A DNA stretch of 64,000 nt from Shimia sp047124445 (GCF_047124445.1 NZ_CP138921.1:4154001-4218000), one strand, 5' to 3'. Positions 17,391 through 26,517 are shown, numbered from the stretch's first letter. Notes: generated from the letters alone by a model not told the origin. Translations and numbers: made by a program.

Positions 17391-18704
17391 TCAGATTAGA
17401 AATAGACGGGTGTTGGGGTTGGACCGGTCACCCTTCAACCGGTCACGGAATTTGTGGAGGAGGCTCTCCCCATCCGGCTTGGCGGGCGCAGGCGCTTCCG
17501 GCCCCTCCGCGCTGGGCCGGCGCAAGAAATCGCCCTGCTGCAATAGCCGCGTTGGTGTTCTGGCACGGGCCTTGCACAGCCGATCCTGCTCCTTGAGATA
17601 GGCCTCAACGTCGTCAATCGGATCGCCAAAAATATCGACGTATTGCTTGGGCGGGGGCGGCGCCTGCCGCGCTTCTTCCAGTGCTTTGAGCGGCTTTTGC
17701 AGCGCCTTCGGCAACCCCGGTGTCAGCACCTTGTTGGTCTTGCTCACCAGCTCTTCGATCACACCAATCACCGCTGGATCAAACACCGCGAGCGGCTTGG
17801 GAATGGGCCCATCCATCACCGCCAGCCAGTCATCAGCACAGCGCAGCCGGTCTTTGGGTTCCAGGGCAAGCGCCCGATCCGTGGCCAGCTTAAGCCGGAT
17901 ATCAATTTCAAAATCCGTCGACTCCAGCGGCACATAGGGGTCCATCCGGCCCGCATCCACGGTTTCCAACCGCGTCTGCGCATCCGGTGGCGCCTCGCCG
18001 GTAAAGACCAAATGGCAGAGCGCTCCCAGCGAATACAAATCGCTATAGGCGCCTTGCACCCCTTCGGCGCAATAGAACTCCGGCGGCGAATAACCGTCTT
18101 TCACCGCCAACATGCGCTGGCTTTGCCCGCCCTCGGCGTCTCCCGAAGAATAAGCCGCGCCAAAGTCAATCAGCGTCACGTCACCATTGGCGCTCAGGAT
18201 CAGGTTGTCCGGCGCCACATCGCGGTGCAGCACACCCCGGTCATGCAAATAGCTCAGCGCGTCCAACACCTGCCGCAGCAGCTTGTCCACCAACGTGGGC
18301 GTCAACCGCCCCGGTGCGTGGTCCACCAGCTCATGCAGGTCCACCCCTTCGACAAAATCCATCGCCGTGTAGGCCGTACCGTTCTCTGCAAACGTCTGAT
18401 GTACACCGACAATGCGCGGATGGTCTAATCCGGCCAACTGATGTGCCTCGGCCTGAAACTGTTCCAAAACTGAGGCAAAAAACGGCGCGCTTTCCGGCCC
18501 GGACGGCACCACCTCTGCGCCCACACGGTGGCAAATCTGCTCGGGAAAACACTCCTTGATCACCACCACACGGTTCAGGCTGTCGCGCGCGAGGTAGGTC
18601 AGGCCAAATCCCCCTTGGCCCAAGCTGCGCGTGATCCGGTACTGCCCGCGCAAAAGCTCGGTACCCGCAGGCAGCACAGTCACGTTTTCCTCAGCGCAAT
18701 CCAT
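17391..18704 (-). CDS. Hanks-type Ser/Thr protein kinase
   Basis: A 437-residue eukaryotic-like kinase. The N-terminal catalytic domain (about 20-300) has the Gly loop GQGGFG (29-34), catalytic Lys50 in VVVIKE, HRDVAPDN (160-167) with Asp162, and DFG (180-182), so it looks active. There is no transmembrane segment or extracellular sensor (PASTA) domain; the signal must come from inside the cell. The C-terminal 130 residues are Pro- and Lys-rich and contain TRLLQQGDF (385-393) and TRLF (432-435), matching a motif in the FHA protein. AGAGGAAG precedes the ATG. It is the first gene of an eight-gene minus-strand operon, with its promoter in the 18705-19242 spacer. Confidence 0.93.
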   Translation of the reverse strand: MDCAEENVTVLPAGTELLRGQYRITRSLGQGGFGLTYLARDSLNRVVVIKECFPEQICHRVGAEVVPSGPESAPFFASVLEQFQAEAHQLAGLDHPRIVGVHQTFAENGTAYTAMDFVEGVDLHELVDHAPGRLTPTLVDKLLRQVLDALSYLHDRGVLHRDVAPDNLILSANGDVTLIDFGAAYSSGDAEGGQSQRMLAVKDGYSPPEFYCAEGVQGAYSDLYSLGALCHLVFTGEAPPDAQTRLETVDAGRMDPYVPLESTDFEIDIRLKLATDRALALEPKDRLRCADDWLAVMDGPIPKPLAVFDPAVIGVIEELVSKTNKVLTPGLPKALQKPLKALEEARQAPPPPKQYVDIFGDPIDDVEAYLKEQDRLCKARARTPTRLLQQGDFLRRPSAEGPEAPAPAKPDGESLLHKFRDRLKGDRSNPNTRLFLI

Positions 18705-19242
18705 CTACGCAGCTTCCTCTCTATCATGCGACCAGGAGGAAATGCGGCAGCAAGTTCTCACCTTCACGGCTAAGCTGTGGAGGAAATGTGTTCCAATCGT
18801 GGCAGCAACGCGCAAGCGGTGTGGCACTCCATTCAGGTTTGACGCGAATAAGCGGCGAAGCTGAATCCTGAGATTGCGAAGGGTTTTGCGGTGTTTTGGT
18901 TGCTCGACGGGACCGGCTGTTTTGAAAGCTGGTTTATTTACAAAGTGTTACGGTGGGTTCGTGAAAGTCAGGCACGCCCCCGTCGCACCCAAAGGGCTTT
19001 AATAAAGGGTAAACAACCCAGCCCAATTCCGCAGTCTTGCTCTCCTATGGCCGTCCGCGCGTCTGGACAGGTCTTGTCGCGCTAAGCTGTTCTCAATCCA
19101 CCCAAACCTGTGCAAAGGTAGAGACAGACATCTTTGACGGAGCTCCTGTTTCACACGCGCAGCCATTTCAACGCGCAACCATAAGGGCAGGGGCGCCCAC
19201 CTAATTGACGGACTTCCTAAGCATCTTGCGAAAGGACAGGCT
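18705..19242. other. Divergent intergenic region between kinase operon and AsmA-like gene
   Basis: A 538 bp stretch without a convincing gene. It must hold the outward promoters for the kinase/GTPase operon (left) and the AsmA-like gene (right). I see no clear operator, hairpin terminator or RNA gene. Short reading frames here have no recognisable product. Confidence 0.5.
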
Positions 19243-21960
19243 TTGAAACGCTGGATTTTGAGACTTTTCACCGGGCTGATTGTGCTCACCGTGGCGCTGG
19301 GCGTGTTGATCTGGGCCGCGCTGGCGACCCCCTTGTTCAGCGGTTTTCGCAAAGACTTTGTCGCGGATCTCTTGACCGAACAAATCGGTCAGCCCTTCCT
19401 GATTGATGGCGACGTGCGCGTTGTCCTTGCGGGCACCACCAAAGTGCACGTCTCCGGCGCCAGCATACCCAGCGAAAACATCACCGACATAAACCTGGCC
19501 CGGCTGGATCTTTTGGAGTGGGAACTGGATCTGCCCGCCTTACTCGACCGCCGTATCGATATCGACAACCTCACCATCGACGGGCTGCAAGTGAACTTGA
19601 TCACCAAGGCCGACGGCACCACCAGCTGGACCAAATTTGAGCCAGAAGACGCGGTGGAAACAACAGACGTAGCCCAAACTGAGGATAGCGCCACCGCAGA
19701 CGATCTGCCCGATCCCTCCATCATCACCTTCCTTAGCGACCGCACGGTGTCCTTCACCAACATCGGACTGGCCTCGATCGACGAGGAAAGCGGCTTCGAG
19801 TTCATCTTTGCGTTGGAGAAAATCCTGTTGGAGCAGCTTCAGGACGGCCAACTCGCCTCCGTCACCGGCGCGGGCACGCTCAACGGTGAAGCCTTCACAT
19901 GGGACGGCAAATTCCCAGACAGCGCGCCCTTCACCAATCAACTCGAATTTGGCGACATCTCACTGAGTTACAACGGCGCCCGGCTGCCCGACAGCCCGCA
20001 AGGCTACACCGCGCGGCTCGAGCTCACCACCGGTCAAATTGGCGATGTGTTTGAAGTGCTTGGCCTCGCCCGCAGCCTCGAAGGCGTCGGGTCTCTGTCG
20101 GTAGATGTCACCAGCGCGCCGCAACTGCTGACCCTGGAAAACCTGCAAACCACGCTGGACCTGAGCAAAGGTCAAAACGTGACGGTAACCGGCGATGTCG
20201 ACAACCTCTTCACCCGTGCGGGCTTTGACTTCCAGATGGACGCGCGCCTTCATCCAGAGGGACAGCCGCCCGCCGATGCCAACAGTTTGAAAGACCTCAA
20301 ACTCACTGAAATCCACGCCCATGTGGTCAACACCGGCGAGCGGCTCACCTTTGAGGAACTGCTGATCCAAACCAACGCCTTTGAGCAGGGCCTCGACCGT
20401 GTTGGCCCCATTTCCATCGGCAATGTCTATCGGTCCGAACAGAAAACCCTTGGCCTGCGCGACATCACGCTTCAAGCCGGACCAGAAGACGCGCCTTACC
20501 TGACCGCCGAAGGAGACATTGGCGATGTGTTCAATCTCGCCTTGGTGGATCTGACCGGACGTCTGCAAGGGTCCGCCGAGCTGTTGCTCAAGAACCTGCC
20601 CCCCGAAGAGGTCGCCAAGTTTGGCGGTGTGGAAGCGGACTTTGTCATCAACGACAACGACGGTGAGCTCAGCTTGCGCGAACTCAAGGCCCAAACCGTC
20701 GACACCGATCTCTGGACATTAAACGCAGATGTGGTGGTCGCCAGCATCGAAGAACTCGCGGGTATGAAATTGGACCTGCAATTTGGTGTTGCGGACACCG
20801 CGCCTTTCCTAACCGCGCTGGGCCTGAAACCCGTGGGGGTGTCGACGCTCACAACCGGCTTCACCCTCGAAGGCGCAGCCAAAGAAGCCAAACTTGGCTT
20901 TGATTTTCAGGCGGACGGCACGGATCTCACCTCGGACCTCACCTTTGATCTCAGCGAAGACATCAACGTGATCCGCGGGGCGATCCTCAGCAACCGCATG
21001 CGCCTCGTGGACCTGCGCGAAGGCGGCAAAATCCTCGTGCAACTCAACAAACGCGCCAAGGCCGCCAAAGCGGCCAAAGAGGCCGAAGCCCAAGAGGCAG
21101 ATGATGGCCGCCCGCCGATCCAGCCTCTGGTGCTGGAAAAGAAGAGCAACGTCTTCAGCCTCAAACGGATCCTTACCGAAACCGATCTGGCAATCACTCT
21201 GGAACTGGCGGAATTTGTCGGTGACGCGGGCACCTCCTCGATGAGCAGCGAGTTGATCGCCAAGGAGGGCCAGATTCAAGCAGGCCCCATCGAGCTCTAC
21301 TACGGACCCGGCTTCTTCAAGGTCACCGCCTCCATGGACGCCATCGAAAATCCCGACCGGGCCCGCATTCAGGGCAGCACCAGCGGCTGGGACTTTGGCG
21401 AAATTCTCAAGGCCCTCGAGGTCAACATCCCCGCGCGGGGCAAACTGTCGGCCAATGTCGATGTGACCGGCAACATTACTTCCGGCAAAGCCTTCATGAA
21501 CTCCATGGCAGGCAGCGCCTCGCTCAATATGCGCGACGGCGCCATCGCCACCAGCCTGTTGGAACTAGCAGGCCTTGGCATCTTCCCCTGGCTGTTTTCG
21601 CAGGAGTTTGCCGCAGGCCAAACCGAGATTGTCTGTGTAAAAGCCCCGGTTAAGATCAACGCGGGCAATGTCGCCTTCACGCGGGTGGTGGCCGAAACCC
21701 GCAGTGTGCAAATGGTCGTGCGCGGCATGGTGGATTGGGTGAAAGACGCCATTGCCGTCCGCGCTGAACCGCGTCGCGTCGGCCAACCTTTGGCGCGCAG
21801 CGCTTGGCCGTTTGAAGTCAATGGCAAGCTGACCGATCCGCAATTTAAACTGTTGGTTGGTGGCTCGCGCAGCCGTCGCGCAGATGGAGCGGACCAAATG
21901 CCCGCCAATCGCAAACCCTGCACCCCCGATATCTTCCAACTAGAACAAGCTTCGGAGTGA
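19243..21960 (+). CDS. AsmA-family protein
   Basis: A 905-residue envelope protein of the AsmA/TamB-like group. One N-terminal membrane anchor (about 4-30) is followed by a large periplasmic body rich in beta strands, with AsmA-type repeats and a C-terminal segment (LNMRDGAIATSLLELAGLGIFPWLF, then VKAPVKINAGNVAFTR) characteristic of AsmA C-terminal domains. Such proteins are thought to form lipid-conducting grooves between inner and outer membranes. The start is TTG, with AAGGA upstream. An Ala/Lys/Glu-rich helix near residue 605 (AKAAKAAKEAEAQEA) interrupts the beta fold. It is followed four bases later by a small secreted-protein gene. Confidence 0.85.
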   Translation: MKRWILRLFTGLIVLTVALGVLIWAALATPLFSGFRKDFVADLLTEQIGQPFLIDGDVRVVLAGTTKVHVSGASIPSENITDINLARLDLLEWELDLPALLDRRIDIDNLTIDGLQVNLITKADGTTSWTKFEPEDAVETTDVAQTEDSATADDLPDPSIITFLSDRTVSFTNIGLASIDEESGFEFIFALEKILLEQLQDGQLASVTGAGTLNGEAFTWDGKFPDSAPFTNQLEFGDISLSYNGARLPDSPQGYTARLELTTGQIGDVFEVLGLARSLEGVGSLSVDVTSAPQLLTLENLQTTLDLSKGQNVTVTGDVDNLFTRAGFDFQMDARLHPEGQPPADANSLKDLKLTEIHAHVVNTGERLTFEELLIQTNAFEQGLDRVGPISIGNVYRSEQKTLGLRDITLQAGPEDAPYLTAEGDIGDVFNLALVDLTGRLQGSAELLLKNLPPEEVAKFGGVEADFVINDNDGELSLRELKAQTVDTDLWTLNADVVVASIEELAGMKLDLQFGVADTAPFLTALGLKPVGVSTLTTGFTLEGAAKEAKLGFDFQADGTDLTSDLTFDLSEDINVIRGAILSNRMRLVDLREGGKILVQLNKRAKAAKAAKEAEAQEADDGRPPIQPLVLEKKSNVFSLKRILTETDLAITLELAEFVGDAGTSSMSSELIAKEGQIQAGPIELYYGPGFFKVTASMDAIENPDRARIQGSTSGWDFGEILKALEVNIPARGKLSANVDVTGNITSGKAFMNSMAGSASLNMRDGAIATSLLELAGLGIFPWLFSQEFAAGQTEIVCVKAPVKINAGNVAFTRVVAETRSVQMVVRGMVDWVKDAIAVRAEPRRVGQPLARSAWPFEVNGKLTDPQFKLLVGGSRSRRADGADQMPANRKPCTPDIFQLEQASE

Positions 21961-21963
21961 CCC

Positions 21964-22452
21964 ATGACCCGTCTCTGGCTTTGCCTCTCCCTCCTGCTGC
22001 CCTCAGCCACTTTGGCGCAAACCCATCCGGAGTTTGCCACCGTGGGCGATTGGACCGTGCGGACCAACCCCGCCAACGGAAACGGCTGCTACATGGAAAA
22101 GACCTTCGACAGCGGCACGCTGGTGCAAATCGGCGTTGTGCCAGACCGGCAAGGCGCTTTCTTTGCCGCCTACAACGCCGCTTTTGACGGCGTGGAAGAA
22201 GGCGCTGAAGGCAGCGTCTTGTTCGACTTTGGAGACAGCCGCTTTCAGGGCGCCGCCAAAGGCGCCTTCCACAACGGGGTGCCCGGTGGCTACGCGTTTT
22301 TTGACAATCCGGAGTTTGCCAAAGAGTTTGGCAAGCGCACTTCGGTTCTGGTGCAAGGCGGCGCCGGCGGGGAGGAGGAAATCGATCTCACCGGCAGCCT
22401 AAAAGGCCTGCGCAGTATCCAGGCCTGTCGGGATGAGTATGGTAGCGATTAA
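21964..22452 (+). CDS. Small secreted protein of unknown function
   Basis: A 162-residue protein with a clear signal peptide (cleavage expected near LPSATLAQ, residue 19). The mature part begins VGDWTVRTNPANGNGC and has two cysteines (about 41 and 156) that could pair. The GDW.V pattern recalls IalB-like periplasmic proteins, but I would not assign the family. It starts three bases after the AsmA-like stop, so it is probably co-transcribed and acts in the envelope. Confidence 0.75.
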   Translation: MTRLWLCLSLLLPSATLAQTHPEFATVGDWTVRTNPANGNGCYMEKTFDSGTLVQIGVVPDRQGAFFAAYNAAFDGVEEGAEGSVLFDFGDSRFQGAAKGAFHNGVPGGYAFFDNPEFAKEFGKRTSVLVQGGAGGEEEIDLTGSLKGLRSIQACRDEYGSD

Positions 22453-22561
22453 TTGCGTCGCAAAATACAACCTTAGGCCTTCTTGATCCGAGCACAGCTT
22501 TAAGGATAGCGTGGCGTCCACCTGTAGGTAACCAATTGCCCTGACGTTTTAGGTGTTACTT

Positions 22562-23722
22562 GTGACTCGACTTACTTCCGCAGTGTTTTTTGCGGTACTG
22601 CTTCTGACTTTCGGGTACGGCGTTTCGTTCCCGCTTTTGTCCATTTTGCTAGAGCAAAGCGGCGTGGGTGCTGCCCGGATAGGTCTTAACGCTGCCATGC
22701 CTGCCCTGGGCTGGCTGTTGGTCACGCCGTTCCTGCCTCTGCTGCACCGGGTCTTCACCACCCAACAGTTGCTCTTGGCTTTTCTTATCCTCTCTCTCAC
22801 GGGGCTGGCCTGTCTCGCGCTCACCACCCGCTTCGAACTCTGGCTGTTGGGTCGCTTTGCCTTTGGCGGCGGCCTGGGCGTGCTGTTCCGCGTTCTGGAA
22901 TACTGGCTCAACGCCACCAGCTCCTCCGCTACCCGCGGTCGCACCATCGGGCTCTATATCTTCTTTTTTCTGCTTGGCATCGCCATGGGCAGCCTGTCGC
23001 AGCCGCAGTTTGGCACCGCTGGTCTCACGGCCTTTGCCGCTGTCGGGGTGCCGATCCTGCTCGGGGGTGCCCTGCTGGTCAGCCTCCCGCTCAATCAGCC
23101 GCCGTCCGCCACGCCCACAGCGAAGGTTCGGCTCCGCAGACCCCTTGCTGTAGCGCCTTTGGCGATGGCGGCGGTGATCTGCTACGGGCTTTTTGAGGAC
23201 GTGCCGGCTTATCTGCTCTCGGTCTACACCCTGCGCGTTGGGCTTGGCGAAAACATCGCCGCCTATACGCTCACGGCCTTTGCGCTTGGCAACTTGCTGG
23301 GGGCCGTGCCTCTCGGGGTGATGTCAGATCGCTTGGGCCGCACGCCAGTTCTGATCGGCTGCGCCACGGTGGCGCTGGCGGTGGCCTTGACCCTGCCCAT
23401 GGCCGCAGCCACGCCACATCCGTACCTGCTGTTGATAGCGGTTTGGGGAGCTTGCGCCGGCGCGCTCTACGCGGTGGGTCTCGCCACACTGGGCGATCAT
23501 TTTAGCGGTTCTGCGCTGATTTCGGCCAATGCCCTGTTTGGTACCATCTATGCCGCTGCTGCCCTGACCGGCCCGTTAATCAACGGGGCGGCCATGCAGC
23601 TGTGGTCCCCTCACGGATTGATGCTGTCCTGCATCGGGATCTTTGCCGCCTTTTTGGGGATGGCCGCTCTGTTGGCGCGTGCGCGTCAAAACCCGACCAC
23701 TGGGCAATGGGAGAACGGCTGA
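22562..23722 (+). CDS. Major facilitator superfamily transporter
   Basis: A 386-residue membrane protein with 12 predicted hydrophobic helices, resembling YcaD-like MFS carriers. Seen: FGYGVSFPLLSILLEQSGV at the first helix and the cytoplasmic loop signature GVMSDRLGRTPVLIG between helices 8 and 9. The start is GTG; 22562 has the better AGG spacing, with an in-frame GTG nine bases earlier. Its stop overlaps the LuxR-type regulator start (TGATG), so the two are coupled. It may export or import the small molecule sensed by that regulator, which is inference. Confidence 0.85.
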   Translation: MTRLTSAVFFAVLLLTFGYGVSFPLLSILLEQSGVGAARIGLNAAMPALGWLLVTPFLPLLHRVFTTQQLLLAFLILSLTGLACLALTTRFELWLLGRFAFGGGLGVLFRVLEYWLNATSSSATRGRTIGLYIFFFLLGIAMGSLSQPQFGTAGLTAFAAVGVPILLGGALLVSLPLNQPPSATPTAKVRLRRPLAVAPLAMAAVICYGLFEDVPAYLLSVYTLRVGLGENIAAYTLTAFALGNLLGAVPLGVMSDRLGRTPVLIGCATVALAVALTLPMAAATPHPYLLLIAVWGACAGALYAVGLATLGDHFSGSALISANALFGTIYAAAALTGPLINGAAMQLWSPHGLMLSCIGIFAAFLGMAALLARARQNPTTGQWENG

Positions 23723-24471
23723 TGCATCTCGATCTGATTGGCCAATTGGGCGAGGATTTGAAGAGCGCCAAAGACGGTGATGCGCACTGGCAGCTCTGTG
23801 TGAAGGCTTTTGAAACGCTTGGTGTTGTTGGAGTCGGCTATGGGGTGATCCCTATGGCTGCTTTGGCAGAACGGGGCAAAATGACCGAAGCCACGTTTTT
23901 CCGACACACCTACAGTCAGGAATGGGAAGACGCTGTCGGTATTGACCGCTTGCTGGACGAGGATCTCAGCACAGAGTTGTTGATCCAAGGGCATGAGGAA
24001 ATGAACTGGAATGATGAACCAGACCCGGATTCCGCGACCCCGTCAAACATGCGCCTGCATCAGTTGGAAAACGATCTGGGCATGATCTGGGGCAAAACCT
24101 TGCTCCTCTCGCATCACACGCGCGATCCAATGTCCTCAGGGATTGGCCTTCATGTGAACACGGTGAAGTCTGACGCCGAATTTGATGCGTACTGGCAGGC
24201 CCATGAAAAGTCCGTGCGCGTCATTGCCGGTATGTTGAATTCGGGCATGTTGGGACCGCATAAGGACGGCGTTGTGCGGCTCTCCGGGCGGGAGAAAGAC
24301 TACATCTACTGGTCTGCCTTGGGGCTGGATCGTGTACAGATTGCGGATCGCCTGTGTATCAGCGCCAACACATTGAACAAACCTATTGCCAGCGCCAAGG
24401 CTAAGCTCAAGGCACGCAACACGTCGCAAGCGGTGGCCAAAGCCGTGCTGTTGGGGCTTGTGGATCTCTGA
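23722..24471 (+). CDS. LuxR-type regulator with autoinducer-binding-like domain
   Basis: A 249-residue regulator with an N-terminal ligand-domain-like region (about 1-175) and a C-terminal LuxR helix-turn-helix starting LSGREKDYIYWSALGL. The HTH keeps the conserved Glu and Gly, but the recognition helix (ISANTLNKPIASAKAKLKA) is unusual. In the ligand region the usual DP pair after the first Trp/Tyr reads DEDLS, so acyl-homoserine-lactone binding is doubtful. No luxI-type synthase lies nearby, making it a LuxR solo. It is coupled to the upstream MFS carrier by a 1-nt overlap. Confidence 0.8.
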   Translation: MHLDLIGQLGEDLKSAKDGDAHWQLCVKAFETLGVVGVGYGVIPMAALAERGKMTEATFFRHTYSQEWEDAVGIDRLLDEDLSTELLIQGHEEMNWNDEPDPDSATPSNMRLHQLENDLGMIWGKTLLLSHHTRDPMSSGIGLHVNTVKSDAEFDAYWQAHEKSVRVIAGMLNSGMLGPHKDGVVRLSGREKDYIYWSALGLDRVQIADRLCISANTLNKPIASAKAKLKARNTSQAVAKAVLLGLVDL

Positions 24472-24659
24472 AACTGGCAATTGTTTGCCACTTGTCCGTG
24501 ACCCGTGGGATTTGCGAAAATGGTCATAGCAGAAGCAAGGAGATGTTCAGAAAATTTCGGCCGTTTTGGTTGGAAGCGCTGTGGTAGTGACGCTTCAATC
24601 TGGCTTCGACTGTTCCGGTGACATCAAGTGAGTGGTGGCGTGGTGATATTCGATGAGGC

Positions 24660-24689
24660 TGCATTTTGGCCCCCCCAAGGCCAAATGCA
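24660..24689. terminator. Strong hairpin downstream of the LuxR-type gene
   Basis: TGCATTTTGGCC and GGCCAAATGCA form an 11 bp stem with one bulged T around a C-rich loop. Several T runs follow 10-25 bases later. It may end the MFS-LuxR transcript or fold within a small RNA. Confidence 0.45.
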
Positions 24690-24835
24690 TCTGGAGGTTT
24701 TCAGTTTTTGCGAAACGAGACCAGGAGCGGTTCGGCACCGAAGGCACGACAATTGATCTGTTGCACCTTCACCGTCGAGTGTTTCGCCACCTCTGGTGTC
24801 CGGATTTAGACGGTACTTTTTTATGACCAAGAACG

Positions 24836-24855
24836 AAGGGGCCTTTGGGCCCCTT
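24836..24855. terminator. GC-rich hairpin in spacer
   Basis: AAGGGGCC and GGCCCCTT pair perfectly around a four-base loop. Read on the minus strand, this hairpin lies about 70 bases beyond the 40 bp repeat element, the same arrangement as at 32715-32812. Confidence 0.5.
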
Positions 24856-24925
24856 CCTTTCGTCCTCTGCTGCCCGATTGCCGTTGCGCCGTAGGCGCGC
24901 AAAAATTTTGTGCGTTAAGAAATTC

Positions 24926-24965
24926 CGCACCTCCGTAAAACAGTCGCGATACCGACAAAATACCG
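24926..24965 (-). repeat. 40 bp repeat element, copy A (inverted)
   Basis: On the minus strand this 40-mer begins CGGTATTTTGTCGGTATCGC and ends CGGAGGTGCG. It matches the element at 32715-32754 at 36 of 40 positions. Both copies are followed by TTAAC and then a GC-rich hairpin. The two copies face outward-in around the LacI/ABC/hydrolase locus. Function unknown. Confidence 0.75.
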
Positions 24966-25333
24966 ACGTTGTTTTGCCCCCGCCAATTGCCGTCCTTACC
25001 CCATCGTAACGGTGCCGTTGCCAGAAATTCCGCCTAAATACGCAACGGGTCGTAGTGCTGTGATGAGAGGTCGGATCTTCGAACTCTATTCTGAGTTATG
25101 TCATTGAATCTAATTGTAATATTTGAGGCCCTCTCAGTTCCTCGTGCTTTGCAAGAAGCGGCTTTTGCAACAGCCTGCGCGCGGTATGTTTGAACCTTAT
25201 GCAGTCCAAGACGCTATACCGGTTTTTCCACGCGGTCTTTCCCACCGACGTCCTCAAAACCAACTGCGCCAAAATTTTAGGCATCCACCAAATACAACCG
25301 CTGTCCAAGCCAGCACCGGATAGAAAACATTTG

Positions 25334-25349
25334 CCGAAACCGGTTTCGG
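25334..25349. promoter_or_regulatory. LacI-type operator CCGAAACCGGTTTCGG
   Basis: A perfect 16 bp palindrome with a central CG step, ending 16 bp before the LacI-type gene. It is the expected site for autorepression and control of the downstream transport/hydrolase operon. Confidence 0.75.
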
Positions 25350-25365
25350 AGCAAATCGTGAATGT

Positions 25366-26505
25366 ATGAACGCGATTCGAAACCTCACGAAACAGTCCGA
25401 CGGCACCGGGTCATCCCCGCGTCGGGGCAGGGTCACCATCAATGACCTTGCAGAGCGCCTTGGCATGTCCAAGAGCACCGTTTCGCGCGCGCTCAACGGC
25501 TATCCAGACATCTCCGAAGCTACCCGCCTGCGCGTGTCCAATATGGCGAAAAAGATTGGTTATCAACCGCTTAGCCATGCTCAGGCGATCCGCACGGGAC
25601 GGGTTCGGGCCCTGGCTTTGGTGCTGCAAACCGATGAGCCGGATCGCCACAACCCGTTTTTGCAAGACTTCCTCATGGGCGCCTGCGAAACCGCCAGCGC
25701 CCATGGCTGGACTGTCACCATTGCCACGGCAACCTCGGACGCCGATACGCTGACGGTGTTGGACCGCCTGATCGATGAGCACAAGGCGGATGGTTTTATC
25801 TTGCCGCGCACCGAAGTACAGGACGCGCGGGTTGACCTATTACGTTCTAAATCAGTGCCTTACATCATGTACGGCCGCACCAGTCACGGCGTGCCGCCTG
25901 CCCAGCAAGAAGGCTCTTGGGTCGATATTCTCGGGGAAGCCGCCATGTGCAGCGCCGTCACTCGATTGGCCGGCCTCGGTCACGAACGCATTGCCTATGT
26001 CGGCAGCACATCCAACTTTAATTACAGCCACTTACGCCGCGATGGCTTCAAAGCTGGCCTTTCCGCTGCAGGTTTGGACCATGACCCTGACCTGATCAAA
26101 TCCGGCGCCCGCACCCGCGAAGAGGGCGCCGCTCAAGCCCGACAGCTCCTGCTGCATCCCGAGCCGCCCACAGGCATCGTCTTTGCCACCGACATGGCCG
26201 CCTTGGGCGCCTACAGCGCGGTCGCTGACCTGGGTCTAGAGGTGGGGCGCGACGTATCCATCATCGGCTATGACGGCGTACCTGAGGCCGAATACGCCCG
26301 TCCTGGTCTGACCACCTACTGGGTCGACACGCAACGCGCCGGTGGTCGCCTTGCGGAATTACTCATTCGACAAATACGGGGGGAGGCGGCCGAAACTTTG
26401 CGCGAAGTTTCGGAAGCCAAGCTCATCGAACGTCAGTCCGATGGTCCCCCGGCGCAGACCTCTGCGCAACTCGCGCTCAAAATCAAGAACCGTGATCCGA
26501 TATAG
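25366..26505 (+). CDS. LacI-family repressor of the sugar uptake locus (AglR-like)
   Basis: A 379-residue LacI/GalR regulator. The helix-turn-helix is near residues 24-75 (TINDLAERLGMSKSTVSRAL, then YPDISEATRLRV and a hinge-like KKIGYQPLSHAQAIRTGR). A periplasmic-binding-like sugar domain follows, with AYVGSTSNF and SIIGYDGVPEAEYARPGLTT. It is the first gene of the cluster and only 12 bp from the binding-protein gene, so it probably represses the whole set through the palindrome at 25334. The effector is probably the transported glycoside or its breakdown product. Confidence 0.9.
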   Translation: MNAIRNLTKQSDGTGSSPRRGRVTINDLAERLGMSKSTVSRALNGYPDISEATRLRVSNMAKKIGYQPLSHAQAIRTGRVRALALVLQTDEPDRHNPFLQDFLMGACETASAHGWTVTIATATSDADTLTVLDRLIDEHKADGFILPRTEVQDARVDLLRSKSVPYIMYGRTSHGVPPAQQEGSWVDILGEAAMCSAVTRLAGLGHERIAYVGSTSNFNYSHLRRDGFKAGLSAAGLDHDPDLIKSGARTREEGAAQARQLLLHPEPPTGIVFATDMAALGAYSAVADLGLEVGRDVSIIGYDGVPEAEYARPGLTTYWVDTQRAGGRLAELLIRQIRGEAAETLREVSEAKLIERQSDGPPAQTSAQLALKIKNRDPI

Positions 26506-26517
26506 GGGAGGACTATC

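Larger units (their letters stand above)
24472..25365. other. 894 bp intergenic region with hairpins and a repeat element
   Basis: No credible protein gene. It contains two strong hairpins (24660-24689 and 24836-24855), one copy of a 40 bp element repeated at 32715 in opposite orientation, and the LacI-type operator at 25334. The 92-codon minus-strand frame at 24624-24902 has no familiar features. The hairpins could end an antisense or small RNA transcript. Confidence 0.5.

Noticed and set aside
16336..18704. Kinase/FHA/PP2C genes as part of a type VI secretion system
   Set aside because: No Tss structural, Hcp, VgrG or effector gene occurs in the window; the downstream genes are GTPases.
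24624..24902. 92-codon minus-strand frame in the large spacer
   Set aside because: It spans both hairpins, has no recognisable feature and no convincing ribosome site.
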